From: Oscillospiraceae bacterium
GTDB taxonomy: Bacteria; Bacillota; Clostridia; Oscillospirales; Ruminococcaceae
Direction of reading: 5' to 3'
Assembly: GCA_019413245.1 (NCBI GenBank)
Contig: DXNX01000007.1
Location: forward strand, 1 to 31,565
Length of the DNA stretch: 31,565 bases
Below, piece after piece: positions 15,948 to 23,339 of this stretch (its first letter is position 1; each line of letters opens with the position of its first letter). A program made the translations under genes and the position numbers. Below the pieces are notes generated by a model. It did not search any database, was not told the origin of the DNA, and saw only the letters and a list, made by a program, of their open reading frames with translations.

Positions 15948-17345
15948 ATGCCCAACATGGACCCCAAAAAGTGCCCCATGCCCAGCCAGGACCCCAACGT
16001 CCGCAACAAGAACTTCAAGGAAGTGGCTCTGGGCTATACCGCCGAAATGGCCGTGAATGAGGCCAAGCGCTGCCTGCAGTGCAAGAACCATCCCTGCCGT
16101 TCCGGCTGCCCCGTGGACATCGACATCCCCGGCTTTATCGCCGAGGTGGCCAAGGGCGATTTTGAAGCCGCCTACCAGGTCATCGCCCAGTCCAGCGCTC
16201 TGCCCGCCGTCTGCGGCCGTGTCTGCCCCCAGGAGAACCAGTGCGAGGGCAAGTGTGTCCGCGGCATCAAGGGCGAGCCGGTGGGCATCGGCCGCCTGGA
16301 ACGCTTTGTGGCCGACTGGCACCGGGAAAACGTGCATACCCCCGCCGTCAAGCCCGAACCCAACGGCCACAAGGTGGCGGTCATCGGCGCCGGTCCTTCC
16401 GGCCTGACCGTGGCCGGCGACCTGGCCAAGATGGGCTACAAGGTCACCGTCTATGAGGCCCTGCATGTGGCCGGCGGCGTGCTGATGTACGGCATCCCCG
16501 AGTTCCGTCTGCCCAAGGACATCGTCCAGAAAGAAGTGGACGGCCTGAAGGAACTGGGCGTGGACATCGAGTGCAATATGGTCATCGGCAAGGTGCTGAC
16601 CATCGACGAACTGATGAACGATTACGGCTTTGAGGCCGTGTACATTGCTTCCGGCGCCGGCCTGCCCCGGTTCATGGGCATCCCGGGCGAAAGCCTGAAG
16701 GGCGTTTACTCCGCCAATGAGTACCTGACCCGCGTCAACCTGATGAAGGCGTATCTGCCCGATTCCCACACCCCCATCAAGAAGTCCAAGGCTGTGGCCG
16801 TCGTGGGCGGCGGCAACGTGGCCATGGACGCCGCCCGCTGCGCCAAGCGCTTGGGCGCCGAGACCGTCTACATCGTCTACCGCCGCGGCATGGCCGAACT
16901 GCCCGCCCGTAAGGAGGAAGTGGAGCACGCCGAGGAGGAAGGCATCATCTTCAAGACCCTGACCAACCCGGTGGAAGTTCTCGGCGACGAGGACGGCTGG
17001 GTCAAGGGTATGACCTGCGTGGAGATGGAACTGGGTGAGCCGGACGCTTCCGGCCGCCGCCGTCCCATCGTCAAGGAGGGCAGCGAGTTCGAGCTGGATG
17101 TGGATACCATGATCATGGCTCTGGGCACCAGCCCCAACCCGCTCATCCGTTCCACCACTCCGGGCCTGGATGCCGACAAGCACGGCTGCATCATCACCAA
17201 CGGCCCCGACGGCCTGACCAGCCGTCCCTTCGTGTATGCGGGCGGTGACGCCGTCACCGGTGCCGCCACCGTCATTCTGGCCATGGGCGCCGGCAAGGAG
17301 GCCGCCAAGGCCATCGACGCCGCCATCAAAGCCAAAAACCAGTAA
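15948..17345 (+). CDS. nfnB: NfnB: NADH-dependent ferredoxin:NADP+ oxidoreductase, large subunit (GltD-like)
   Basis: 465 residues. The N-terminal ferredoxin-like part has CLQCKNHPCRSGCPVDIDIPGF and CGRVCPQENQCEGKCVRG, the cysteines for two [4Fe-4S] clusters. Then come the FAD site VIGAGPSGLTVAGDLAKMGYKV and the NADP site VVGGGNVAMDAARCAKRLG, and a closing YAGGDAVTGAATVILAMGAG. Databases often call this homotetrameric glutamate synthase; the adjacent nfnA and the 1-bp gap favour NfnB. GAAGGAGG precedes ATG 15948. It probably supplies NADPH from NADH plus reduced ferredoxin in this anaerobe. Confidence 0.9.
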   Translation: MPNMDPKKCPMPSQDPNVRNKNFKEVALGYTAEMAVNEAKRCLQCKNHPCRSGCPVDIDIPGFIAEVAKGDFEAAYQVIAQSSALPAVCGRVCPQENQCEGKCVRGIKGEPVGIGRLERFVADWHRENVHTPAVKPEPNGHKVAVIGAGPSGLTVAGDLAKMGYKVTVYEALHVAGGVLMYGIPEFRLPKDIVQKEVDGLKELGVDIECNMVIGKVLTIDELMNDYGFEAVYIASGAGLPRFMGIPGESLKGVYSANEYLTRVNLMKAYLPDSHTPIKKSKAVAVVGGGNVAMDAARCAKRLGAETVYIVYRRGMAELPARKEEVEHAEEEGIIFKTLTNPVEVLGDEDGWVKGMTCVEMELGEPDASGRRRPIVKEGSEFELDVDTMIMALGTSPNPLIRSTTPGLDADKHGCIITNGPDGLTSRPFVYAGGDAVTGAATVILAMGAGKEAAKAIDAAIKAKNQ

Positions 17346-17386
17346 GCGCGCATACCTGCCGCCAACCGGCGTATACTAACAGCAGG

Positions 17387-17430
17387 CCGCCGCGCCGCCG
17401 TCCGTTCCGGGCGCGGCGCGGCGGTTTTTT
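17387..17430 (+). terminator. Intrinsic terminator after nfnB
   Basis: A 12-bp GC-only stem CCGCCGCGCCGC (17387-17398) / GCGGCGCGGCGG (17413-17424) followed by TTTTTT. Confidence 0.9.
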
Positions 17431-17465
17431 GCGCCCTTTTGCCAAGGAAAGGATTTTCTTCCGCC

Positions 17466-18608
17466 ATGTACAACCATTTTATCCAGTTTGTGGTGCCCCG
17501 CATCGGGCAGGCACTCGTTGCGCTGGTGCTGTATCTGAATTTTCTTGCCCTGCCCTTCCTGCACCCCCTGGCCGGGATGCCGGTGCTCTTTTTCGGCCTG
17601 CCGCTGGTGCTGCTGGCGGTGCTGGTCTGGGTGGCCCGGGACCCGCTGGGTGTGGGGCTGGCCGCCGCGGCCCAGCTGTGCGGGGTGTATGCGGCAGGGG
17701 ACCTGGTCACCCTGCTGGCCCATCTGGCCGGGGGCATTGCCTGGCAGATCTGGCAGCCGGTGTGGCAGGGCGGTCTGCTGGCCTGGGAGGTCACGGCGGT
17801 GCTGCTGTTCTGGGGCTGGCGCAAAGCGGTGAAACTGTGTACCACCCGGTATGCCGTCACCACCGCAAAGCCCCTGCCCGGCGGCCGCCTGCGGGTGGTG
17901 CAGCTCAGCGACCTGCATCCCGGCACCGGCGCCATGAACCGCACCCGCATCCCTGAACTGTACGACCGGGTGGAGGAACTGCACCCGGATGTGCTGGTCC
18001 TCACCGGGGATATTTTCGATGAGTATACCTCCCGGGAGGACTTCGACGCTTTCTGTGCTCTCTTTGGCCGGTGGCAGGTGCCCGGGGGCAAATGGTTCGT
18101 GCAGGGCAACCATGATTTCTTCCACTACTGGCGTACCCCCAGCTATACCCGTGCCGACCTGGAAGAAAAGTTTGCCGCCGCGGGGGTGACCATCCTGGAG
18201 GACCGCACCGAACGCCTGACCCTGCCCTGGGATACGGTGCCGGTGCGCATCACCGGCCGCAGGGACTGGCTGGACAGCAAGGGTAGCCGCCTGGCCCCCG
18301 CGGAACTGCAGCCCGGCGGCCCGGACGGGGTGTATACCCTCTGGCTGGACCATGAACCCCGGGAACTGCGGGACGCCGCCGACGCCGGGGCGGACCTGAT
18401 CCTCAGCGGCCACACCCACGGCGGGCAGATCTGGCCTGCGGGACTGGTGGCCCGGCTGTTCCGGTACAACGAGGTCAACTACGGGCTGAAACGTGTGTCC
18501 GGCACCTGTACTGCCGTGGTCAGCGGGGGTACCGGCACCTGGGGTTACAAACTGCGCACCGCCGGCCGCACCGAGATCGTCTGTGTGGACATCACGCAGG
18601 AAATGTGA
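17466..18608 (+). CDS. Membrane-anchored metallophosphoesterase (YkuE/YaeI-like)
   Basis: 380 residues. The N-terminus has three to four hydrophobic segments (for example LVLYLNFLALPFLHPLAGMPV), followed by a calcineurin-like phosphoesterase domain with all metal motifs: VVQLSDLHPG (DxH), LTGDIFD, GNHDFFH and SGHTHGGQIWP. Proteins of this type lie at the membrane and hydrolyse phosphoester or pyrophosphate bonds of lipid-linked or other substrates; the substrate here is unknown. ATG 17466 is chosen because GGAAAGGA lies about 10 bp upstream; an in-frame TTG at 17439 has no such site. It is a single gene between a terminator and the lactate dehydrogenase promoter. Confidence 0.85.
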   Translation: MYNHFIQFVVPRIGQALVALVLYLNFLALPFLHPLAGMPVLFFGLPLVLLAVLVWVARDPLGVGLAAAAQLCGVYAAGDLVTLLAHLAGGIAWQIWQPVWQGGLLAWEVTAVLLFWGWRKAVKLCTTRYAVTTAKPLPGGRLRVVQLSDLHPGTGAMNRTRIPELYDRVEELHPDVLVLTGDIFDEYTSREDFDAFCALFGRWQVPGGKWFVQGNHDFFHYWRTPSYTRADLEEKFAAAGVTILEDRTERLTLPWDTVPVRITGRRDWLDSKGSRLAPAELQPGGPDGVYTLWLDHEPRELRDAADAGADLILSGHTHGGQIWPAGLVARLFRYNEVNYGLKRVSGTCTAVVSGGTGTWGYKLRTAGRTEIVCVDITQEM

Positions 18609-18631
18609 TATTCTCTTACGGCATCATATCC

Positions 18632-18673
18632 GTTGCATAAGCAACCGAATACCGCCCGGAAATCGGGTATACT
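18632..18673 (+). promoter_or_regulatory. ldh promoter with GTTGC-N4-GCAAC dyad
   Basis: TATACT at 18668-18673 is a good -10 box; no clear -35 lies 17 bp before it. A perfect dyad GTTGCATAAGCAAC (about 18632-18645) sits just upstream of where polymerase would bind, so an activator or redox/sugar regulator could act there. It does not match the Rex consensus I know. Confidence 0.45.
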
Positions 18674-18706
18674 AAATCACAGAAATCAAAAGAGGGAGAT
18701 TTGTAT

Positions 18707-19702
18707 ATGAAGATCGTTTTTTACGGTACCCGCGATTACGACCGCCTGTACTTTGAACTGCTGGCAGCCGACCCGGATTACGGCTGCTCCATCCACTTTC
18801 TGGCCGCGAACCTGGACGTGGACACCGCCCCTCTGGCCAAGGGCGGCGACGCCGTCTGCGCATTTGTGAACAGTGACTGCTCCGCTCCCGTGCTGGAAGC
18901 CCTGCACGAGGCGGGAATCCGTCTGCTGCTCATGCGCTGCGCCGGCTACAACAACGTGGACCTGGCCGCCGCCAAGCGGCTGGGCATCACGGTGCTGCGC
19001 GTGCCCGGATACAGCCCCGAAGCCGTGGCCGAACATGCCATGGCCCTGGCCCAGGCGGCCAACCGCCGCATCTGCAAGGCCTACATCAAGGTGCGCAACA
19101 ACAACTTTGCCCTGGACGGTCTGCTGGGCTACAACCTGTACGGCTCCTGCGCCGGTATCATCGGCACCGGCCGCATCGGCGCCGCCATGGCCCGCATCTG
19201 CCACGGCTACGGTATGACCGTGCTGGCCTACGACCAGTACCACAACCCCGAGCTGGAAGGCATCGTGCGGTATGTGGAGCTGGACGAGCTGCTCCGTGCG
19301 GCGGACCTCATCAGCCTGCACTGCCCCCTGACCGCCGAGACCCACCACATCATCAACGCCGAGACCATCGCCAAGATGCGGGACAGTGCCATTCTGGTCA
19401 ACACCAGCCGCGGCGGCCTCATCGATACCGATGCCCTCATCGCTGCCCTGCGCGCCCGCAAATTTGCCGGCGTGGGCCTGGACGTGTACGAGGATGAGAA
19501 CGGCCAGGTGTTCGAGGACTTCTCCGACGACGTGCTGCAGAACGAGGTCGTCCCCGTGCTGCTCAGCTTCCCCAACGTGGTGGTCACCAGCCACCAGGCC
19601 TTCTTCACCCGCACGGCGCTGCAGAGCATCGCCATCACCACCATGGAAAATGCCCGTGCCTTTGAGCGGGGCGAAAAACTGGTGAACGAAGTCCGCGAAT
19701 AA
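18707..19702 (+). CDS. ldhA: D-lactate dehydrogenase (D-2-hydroxyacid dehydrogenase family)
   Basis: 331-residue cytoplasmic NADH-dependent enzyme reducing pyruvate to D-lactate, recycling NAD+ in fermentation. Visible are MRCAGYNNVDL (substrate side), GIIGTGRIGAAMARI (NAD fold), the catalytic Arg in VNTSRGGLIDTDALI, the Glu region GVGLDVYEDENGQVFEDF and the catalytic His in VTSHQAFFTRTAL. Length and the FEDFSDDVLQNEV insert fit D-LDH rather than other family members such as D-3-phosphoglycerate dehydrogenase. AGAGGGAG lies 8 bp before ATG 18707; an in-frame TTG at 18701 is too near it. It is a single-gene unit ending at a strong terminator. Confidence 0.9.
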   Translation: MKIVFYGTRDYDRLYFELLAADPDYGCSIHFLAANLDVDTAPLAKGGDAVCAFVNSDCSAPVLEALHEAGIRLLLMRCAGYNNVDLAAAKRLGITVLRVPGYSPEAVAEHAMALAQAANRRICKAYIKVRNNNFALDGLLGYNLYGSCAGIIGTGRIGAAMARICHGYGMTVLAYDQYHNPELEGIVRYVELDELLRAADLISLHCPLTAETHHIINAETIAKMRDSAILVNTSRGGLIDTDALIAALRARKFAGVGLDVYEDENGQVFEDFSDDVLQNEVVPVLLSFPNVVVTSHQAFFTRTALQSIAITTMENARAFERGEKLVNEVRE

Positions 19703-19716
19703 GCATACAACAAAAA

Positions 19717-19752
19717 CAGCCCCTTCCCGCAGGCAAACGCGGGAAGGGGCTG
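19717..19752. terminator. Bidirectional terminator between ldhA and yeiH
   Basis: Perfect 14-bp stem CAGCCCCTTCCCGC (19717-19730) / GCGGGAAGGGGCTG (19739-19752) with an AAAAA run on the left (T-run for minus) and CGTTTATTTGTTT on the right. Confidence 0.9.
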
Positions 19753-19763
19753 CGTTTATTTGT

Positions 19764-20792
19764 TTACCAGATGCCGATGATGTGCTGCATGCCCAGGCTC
19801 ACGCCGGTAATGGCGATCCAGCACACAAAGCCCATGACAATGGCCTTGCCGCCGGTGCGGACCATCTTGATCAGGTCGGTGTTCAGGCCGATGGCCGCCA
19901 TGGCCATGACGATGAAGAATTTGGACAGTTCCTTCAGCGGCTGGAACAGGGAAGCATCCACGCCCGCGGACACGCAGACGGTGGTGATGACCGAAGCCAG
20001 CAGGAAGAAGATGATGAAGAAGGGGAAGACCTTTTTCAGAGAAAAGCCGCCCTGCTGGGCTTCGCCGCTCTTGCGGGCCTTGGCGGCGCCGATGAGAGCC
20101 AGCACCAGGGTGATGGGGATGATGGCCAGGGTGCGGGTCAGCTTGACGATGGTGGCGCCTTCCAGGGCGTTGGCGCCGGGGTGCATGCCGTCCCAGGAAG
20201 CGGCGGCCGCGGTGACGGAGGAGGTATCGTTGACGGCGGTGCCGGCAAACAGGGCAAAGCCCTCATTGCTCAGGCCCAGCTGGCCGCCCAGCCAGGGAAA
20301 GATCAGGGCTGCCAGCACGTTGAACAGGAAAATGACCGAGATGGACTGGGCAATCTCGTCGTCATCGGCGTGGATGACCGGGGCGGTGGCCGCAATGGCG
20401 GAACCGCCGCAGATGGAGGAGCCCACACCGATGAGGGTGGAGGTGTTGCCCGGCAGGTGCAGGACCTTCTGCAGCAGGAAGGCCACCACCAGCGAGGTGG
20501 TGATGGTGGACACGATGACCGGCAGGCTCTGGGCGCCTACCCGGGCGATCTCGGACAGGTTCAGACCGAAGCCCAGCAGAATGACCGCATACTGCAGAAT
20601 CTTTTTGGAAGTGTAGGTGATGCCCGGCTGGGTCAGGGTCTTGTTCTTGTAGAACAGCGCAATGACCATACCGATGAGGATGGCGAAGACCGCGCCGCCG
20701 ATGACCGGGAACAGCTGGCCAAGCAGCCAGGACGGGACTGCGATGGCCAGACAGGCCGCGATGCCCGGCAGCAGTTTCTTTGCATTTTCCAT
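19764..20792 (-). CDS. YeiH/UPF0324 family putative sulfate exporter
   Basis: 342-residue inner-membrane protein with about ten hydrophobic helices, normal for the family. Typical segments are YAVILLGFGLNLSEIARVG, STLIGVGSSICGGSAIAA with its conserved Gly/Cys loop, and FALFAGTAVNDTSSVTAAA. Family members are described as putative sulfate (or sulfonate-derived) exporters; direct proof is thin. GGAGG precedes ATG 20792. It is divergent from a LysR gene, the same arrangement known for yeiH and its regulator in enterobacteria, which supports control by that LysR protein. Confidence 0.88.
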   Translation of the reverse strand: MENAKKLLPGIAACLAIAVPSWLLGQLFPVIGGAVFAILIGMVIALFYKNKTLTQPGITYTSKKILQYAVILLGFGLNLSEIARVGAQSLPVIVSTITTSLVVAFLLQKVLHLPGNTSTLIGVGSSICGGSAIAATAPVIHADDDEIAQSISVIFLFNVLAALIFPWLGGQLGLSNEGFALFAGTAVNDTSSVTAAAASWDGMHPGANALEGATIVKLTRTLAIIPITLVLALIGAAKARKSGEAQQGGFSLKKVFPFFIIFFLLASVITTVCVSAGVDASLFQPLKELSKFFIVMAMAAIGLNTDLIKMVRTGGKAIVMGFVCWIAITGVSLGMQHIIGIW

Positions 20793-20839
20793 AGATTGGT
20801 ACTCCTCCCACAGTTGTTGTTTGATTTTCTCCGTCGACC

Positions 20840-20868
20840 AGTATAGGGCATTTTCTGTATTATGTAAA
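20840..20868 (-). promoter_or_regulatory. Promoter of yeiH
   Basis: Minus strand: TTTACA (20868-20863), 17-bp spacer, TATACT (20845-20840). Confidence 0.65.
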
Positions 20869-20878
20869 ATTATGATTC

Positions 20879-20907
20879 TTTATTTATAAATAAGCTTGTG
20901 TTATACT
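20879..20907 (+). promoter_or_regulatory. LysR-gene promoter with 14-bp palindrome
   Basis: TATACT at 20902-20907 with a weak -35 (TTTATT, 20879-20884). The -35 lies inside a perfect palindrome TTATTTATAAATAA (20880-20893), a good candidate for the T-N11-A type site at which LysR proteins repress their own gene and act on a divergent one. Confidence 0.5.
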
Positions 20908-20956
20908 GGAGCCGGAAGAAAAATTTGCCGCTTTCTACATATAAGGAGGAACCGCC

Positions 20957-21832
20957 ATGCTGGACCATAAGGTGGAAACATTTCTCACCCTCTGCCAGAC
21001 CATGAACTATACCCGCGCTGCCGAACAGCTGCACATCACCCAGCCGGCGGTGTCCCAGCATATCCGCGCGCTGGAGGAGGAGTACGGCGCCCGCTTTTTT
21101 ACCTATGAGGGCAAACAGCTTTCCCTGACCGAGGCGGGCACCCTGTTCCTGCGCACGGCCGCGGCGGCCCGGCACGATGATCTGCACCTGAAGGAGCTGC
21201 TGCGGGCGGAGGCCGGGCGGCGTACCCTGCATTTCGGGGCGACCCTGACCATCGGGGAGTATCTGATGCCCGGCCCGCTGTCCCGGCTGCTGCGCACCGA
21301 CCCGGACCTGCGGCTGCGAATGGTGGTAAACAACACCGACGCCCTGCTGGCCATGCTGGATCGGGGCGAGATCGACTTTGCGGTGATCGAGGGCTTTTAT
21401 CCCCGGCAGGAATACGACGGCCTGGTCTATGCCCGGGAGGAGATGCTGCCCGTCTGCGCTCCGGGTCACCCCCTGGCCAAAGGGGAGCACGAACTGCGGG
21501 AGCTGCTGGGAGAACACCTTCTGGTCCGGGAGGAAGGCTCCGGTACCCGGGAGATGCTCCAGCGCGCCCTGCAGGAGCGGGGACTGTCTCTGGCGGACTT
21601 CCCCTACCTGGCGGAACTGGGCAGCCTGAACGCTATCAAGGCGCTGGTGCTGGAAAACTGCGGCATCACCTTCTGCTACCGGTCAGTGGTGGCAAAGGAG
21701 CTGGCGGCGGGCACTTTGTGCCTGATCCACCTGTCCGATTTTTCCCTGGCCCATGATTTTACCTTCCTGTGGCAGAAAAACAGCGTTTTTGCGCCTTATT
21801 ACCGGGAAGTGTTCGATAAATTGCAGCAGTAA
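20957..21832 (+). CDS. LysR family transcriptional regulator (CysL/YeiE-like)
   Basis: 291 residues, standard for the family. The N-terminal winged helix-turn-helix is MNYTRAAEQLHITQPAVSQHIRALEEEYGARFF with the LSLTEAG wing end; the remaining ~200 residues form the ligand-binding domain (LHFGATLTIGEYLMPGPLSRLL; REEGSGTREMLQRAL). AAGGAGG precedes ATG 20957. It is transcribed away from yeiH, so it most likely controls that gene in response to a sulfur compound; the ligand is inferred from gene order only. Confidence 0.9.
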   Translation: MLDHKVETFLTLCQTMNYTRAAEQLHITQPAVSQHIRALEEEYGARFFTYEGKQLSLTEAGTLFLRTAAAARHDDLHLKELLRAEAGRRTLHFGATLTIGEYLMPGPLSRLLRTDPDLRLRMVVNNTDALLAMLDRGEIDFAVIEGFYPRQEYDGLVYAREEMLPVCAPGHPLAKGEHELRELLGEHLLVREEGSGTREMLQRALQERGLSLADFPYLAELGSLNAIKALVLENCGITFCYRSVVAKELAAGTLCLIHLSDFSLAHDFTFLWQKNSVFAPYYREVFDKLQQ

Positions 21833-21833
21833 A

Positions 21834-21873
21834 AAAATCCCGCCCGTCCCCAACAGGGACAGGGCGGGATTTG
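21834..21873 (+). terminator. Intrinsic terminator after the LysR gene
   Basis: AAATCCCGCCCGTCCC (21835-21850) pairs with GGGACAGGGCGGGATTT (21856-21872) with one bulge around CAACA. Confidence 0.85.
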
Positions 21874-21889
21874 TATGATGGCAAAGAAA

Positions 21890-21914
21890 AAAGCCGGACC
21901 AACTGTCCGGCTTT
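21890..21914 (-). terminator. Original host terminator of tRNA-Val
   Basis: Stem AAAGCCGGAC (21890-21899) / GTCCGGCTTT (21905-21914). On the minus strand it is followed by TTTCTTT, so it terminates leftward transcription. It lies just beyond the left tRNA 3'-end fragment, as expected for the terminator the tRNA used before the element inserted. Confidence 0.75.
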
Positions 21915-21918
21915 TGAT

Positions 21919-21944
21919 GTGGTGCGCGGTACAGGACTCGAACC
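21919..21944. repeat. Left attachment site (duplicated tRNA-Val 3' end)
   Basis: 26 bp identical to 29990-30015. It contains only the T loop to CCA part of the tRNA, so it is a tRNA fragment and not a gene. The bases on both sides differ between the two copies, which sets the limits of the core. Confidence 0.9.
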
Positions 21945-22059
21945 GTTCACGCCGGGCATGATGCGGTGGAGCGGTGCCCGCGCAAGGCTTTGTTACGGCC
22001 CGCCGGGCGGTCTGGTGTTTGCGGTGCGGAACGGTGTGGGTTGCCCTAAAAGGGAAAAG

Positions 22060-22078
22060 TGCGGTCAAAAGTGCGGTA
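22060..22078. repeat. Candidate integrase arm-type site, left
   Basis: Two tandem TGCGGT(C/A) boxes: TGCGGTCAAAAGTGCGGTA. The same 19-mer with one change lies at 29924-29942 near the right end in the same orientation. It ends one base before the integrase stop codon. Confidence 0.6.
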
Positions 22079-23152
22079 TCACTGGGCGTTCTTCAGCACC
22101 CGGAGAAACACACCGTTGACGGCCTGGGCGGTGGTTTCATCGTCACCTGTCAGGGCGTGGCCGTAGATGCCGAAGGTGTCCATGTCCTGGCTGTGGCCAA
22201 CCAGCTGCTTGACTTCCCCGGCTGGCAGCGTCTTGACCACCGACACAAAGGTGTGCCGCAGTTCATACAGCGTGCAGGGCGTCAGGCCGTTGGCGGCGCA
22301 GTAGGACTTCCACCGGGCATAGTAGGTCTTTTCCCGCTGGATGCAGAACACGCTTTCCTGACCGCCGGTAATGCTGCGCTGTTCCTCCAGTACCCGCCGG
22401 GCCATGTCGGACAGGATGAAGGAGCGGACCGCGTTCTGGTTCTTGCCCTGGGTTTCTTCCCCGTGGACGTTCACCGCCCGGCGGATCTCCACGGTGCAGC
22501 CGTGTACATCAGCCCAGCGCAGGCCGAGCAGCTCCCCGGGGCGCAGGCCGGTGAGAACCTGGAAGCGGTAGGCGTTGATATATTCATCCCGGACAACCTT
22601 GCCGCGCCACAGCGTGGTGTCCGTATTCAGCAGCTTCAGCAGGTCCCCGGGCTGCAATACCTTCTTGCCTTTGTACCTGGCCCCGGCGGGCACCCGCAGC
22701 CCTTCAGGATTGAAGGTGCTGACCTTGCAGGCCCGGCAATACTTGCAGAAGGCCCGCAGGTCTGCACACAGGGACTGCAGCGTCTTTTTGCTGCGCCCGG
22801 CGGCGTATGCCTGGTTGACGATGCCCTGCAGGTCCTGTTCGGTAAGGCTGGTGATCCGCTTGCGCCCGATCCGGGGCAGCACCCAGACCTTCCACCGGCT
22901 GGCAATGTTCTGGCAGTTGCCGGTCGAGGTGGTTTCCTGCTGGACGGCGTACCATTCCCGGTACAGATCTTCCACCCGGGCACCGCGGGGATTGATGCCC
23001 TCATCCAGCCAGGCGTCTGCCTTGGCGTTGGCTTCCCGCTGGCCGGTGCGGCCCGGCTTCGAGCTGTAGAAACTCTTGCGGATACCGTCTTTCTGCACGT
23101 CAATGCGCCAGCGGCTGCCGTTCCAGGCGGCGGTATTGGTTCTTCTTCCCAT
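22079..23152 (-). CDS. int: Tyrosine integrase of the element
   Basis: 357-residue site-specific recombinase. An N-terminal arm-binding and SAM-like core-binding part (ADAWLDEGI; SRWKVWVLPRIGRKRI) is followed by the catalytic domain: Arg in TGLRPGELLGLRW, the box TLYELRHTF, GHSQDMDTFGIYGHA with His and the nucleophilic Tyr. The first His of the usual HxxR box is Tyr here (Y-E-L-R). ATG 23152 is chosen since AAGGAGG lies 8 bp upstream; the frame is open to 23191 but without a site. It inserts and excises the element at the tRNA-Val 3' end. Its ribosome binding site is inside a predicted hairpin, suggesting translational control. Confidence 0.9.
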   Translation of the reverse strand: MGRRTNTAAWNGSRWRIDVQKDGIRKSFYSSKPGRTGQREANAKADAWLDEGINPRGARVEDLYREWYAVQQETTSTGNCQNIASRWKVWVLPRIGRKRITSLTEQDLQGIVNQAYAAGRSKKTLQSLCADLRAFCKYCRACKVSTFNPEGLRVPAGARYKGKKVLQPGDLLKLLNTDTTLWRGKVVRDEYINAYRFQVLTGLRPGELLGLRWADVHGCTVEIRRAVNVHGEETQGKNQNAVRSFILSDMARRVLEEQRSITGGQESVFCIQREKTYYARWKSYCAANGLTPCTLYELRHTFVSVVKTLPAGEVKQLVGHSQDMDTFGIYGHALTGDDETTAQAVNGVFLRVLKNAQ

Positions 23153-23160
23153 AAAAATAA

Positions 23161-23199
23161 CCTCCTTGTGGGTACACTTTGACAAGCCCACACAGGAGG
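23161..23199 (-). promoter_or_regulatory. Hairpin masking the integrase ribosome binding site
   Basis: CCTCCTTGTGGG (23161-23172) pairs with CCCACACAGGAGG (23187-23199): 12 bp with one bulged base and a 14-nt loop. In the integrase mRNA the AAGGAGG site forms one arm, paired to an anti-site CCTCCT upstream. Confidence 0.6.
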
Positions 23200-23208
23200 T
23201 TGTATAAT
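23179..23208 (+). promoter_or_regulatory. Near-consensus promoter of the candidate small RNA
   Basis: TTGACA (23179-23184), 18-bp spacer, TATAAT (23203-23208), reading rightward, opposite to the integrase. No coding frame follows before the terminator at 23262. Confidence 0.7.
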
Positions 23209-23214
23209 AACAGG

Positions 23215-23294
23215 TGCTAGGGCTGTCTTATACACTCGCTGTGTAAGCTGTTCTATTCAAAACCGTTCCCGGTTGCCGCCGGGGGCGGTTTTTT
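23215..23294 (+). ncRNA. Candidate ~80-nt small RNA between integrase and zeta-like gene
   Basis: The RNA would start about 7 bases after TATAAT. It has a first hairpin CTTATACA (23227-23234) / TGTGTAAG (23240-23247), an unpaired linker CTGTTCTATTCA, and a terminator hairpin with ACCGTTCCCGG (23262-23272) / CCGGGGGCGGT (23279-23289), fully paired with two G-T pairs and extended by AAA/TTT, then a T-run (23289-23294). No open frame of note lies inside. Promoter, compact structure and terminator on one strand make a complete small-RNA gene. The target is unknown; regulation of the element's own integrase or kinase is a guess. Confidence 0.6.
23262..23294. terminator. Intrinsic terminator of the small RNA, also facing the kinase gene
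   Basis: 11-bp uninterrupted stem (two G-T pairs), loop TTGCCG, six Ts on the plus strand. On the minus strand the tail is only TTTT, so it is a weaker stop for the repressor-kinase transcript. Confidence 0.85.
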
Positions 23295-23307
23295 CTTTTT
23301 GTCTGGG

Positions 23308-23329
23308 CGTGTCCAATATGGACACATTC
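23308..23329. repeat. 22-bp inverted-repeat copy A with internal dyad
   Basis: Contains GTGTCCAATATGGACAC, a 7-bp dyad with a 3-bp centre. The whole 22 bp occurs as its exact reverse complement at 27339-27360. Confidence 0.75.
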
Positions 23330-23339
23330 GCCCGGCGGG

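Noticed and set aside
21919..21944. Second tRNA-Val gene at the left end
   Set aside because: Only the 3' third (T loop to CCA) is present; it is the att duplication.
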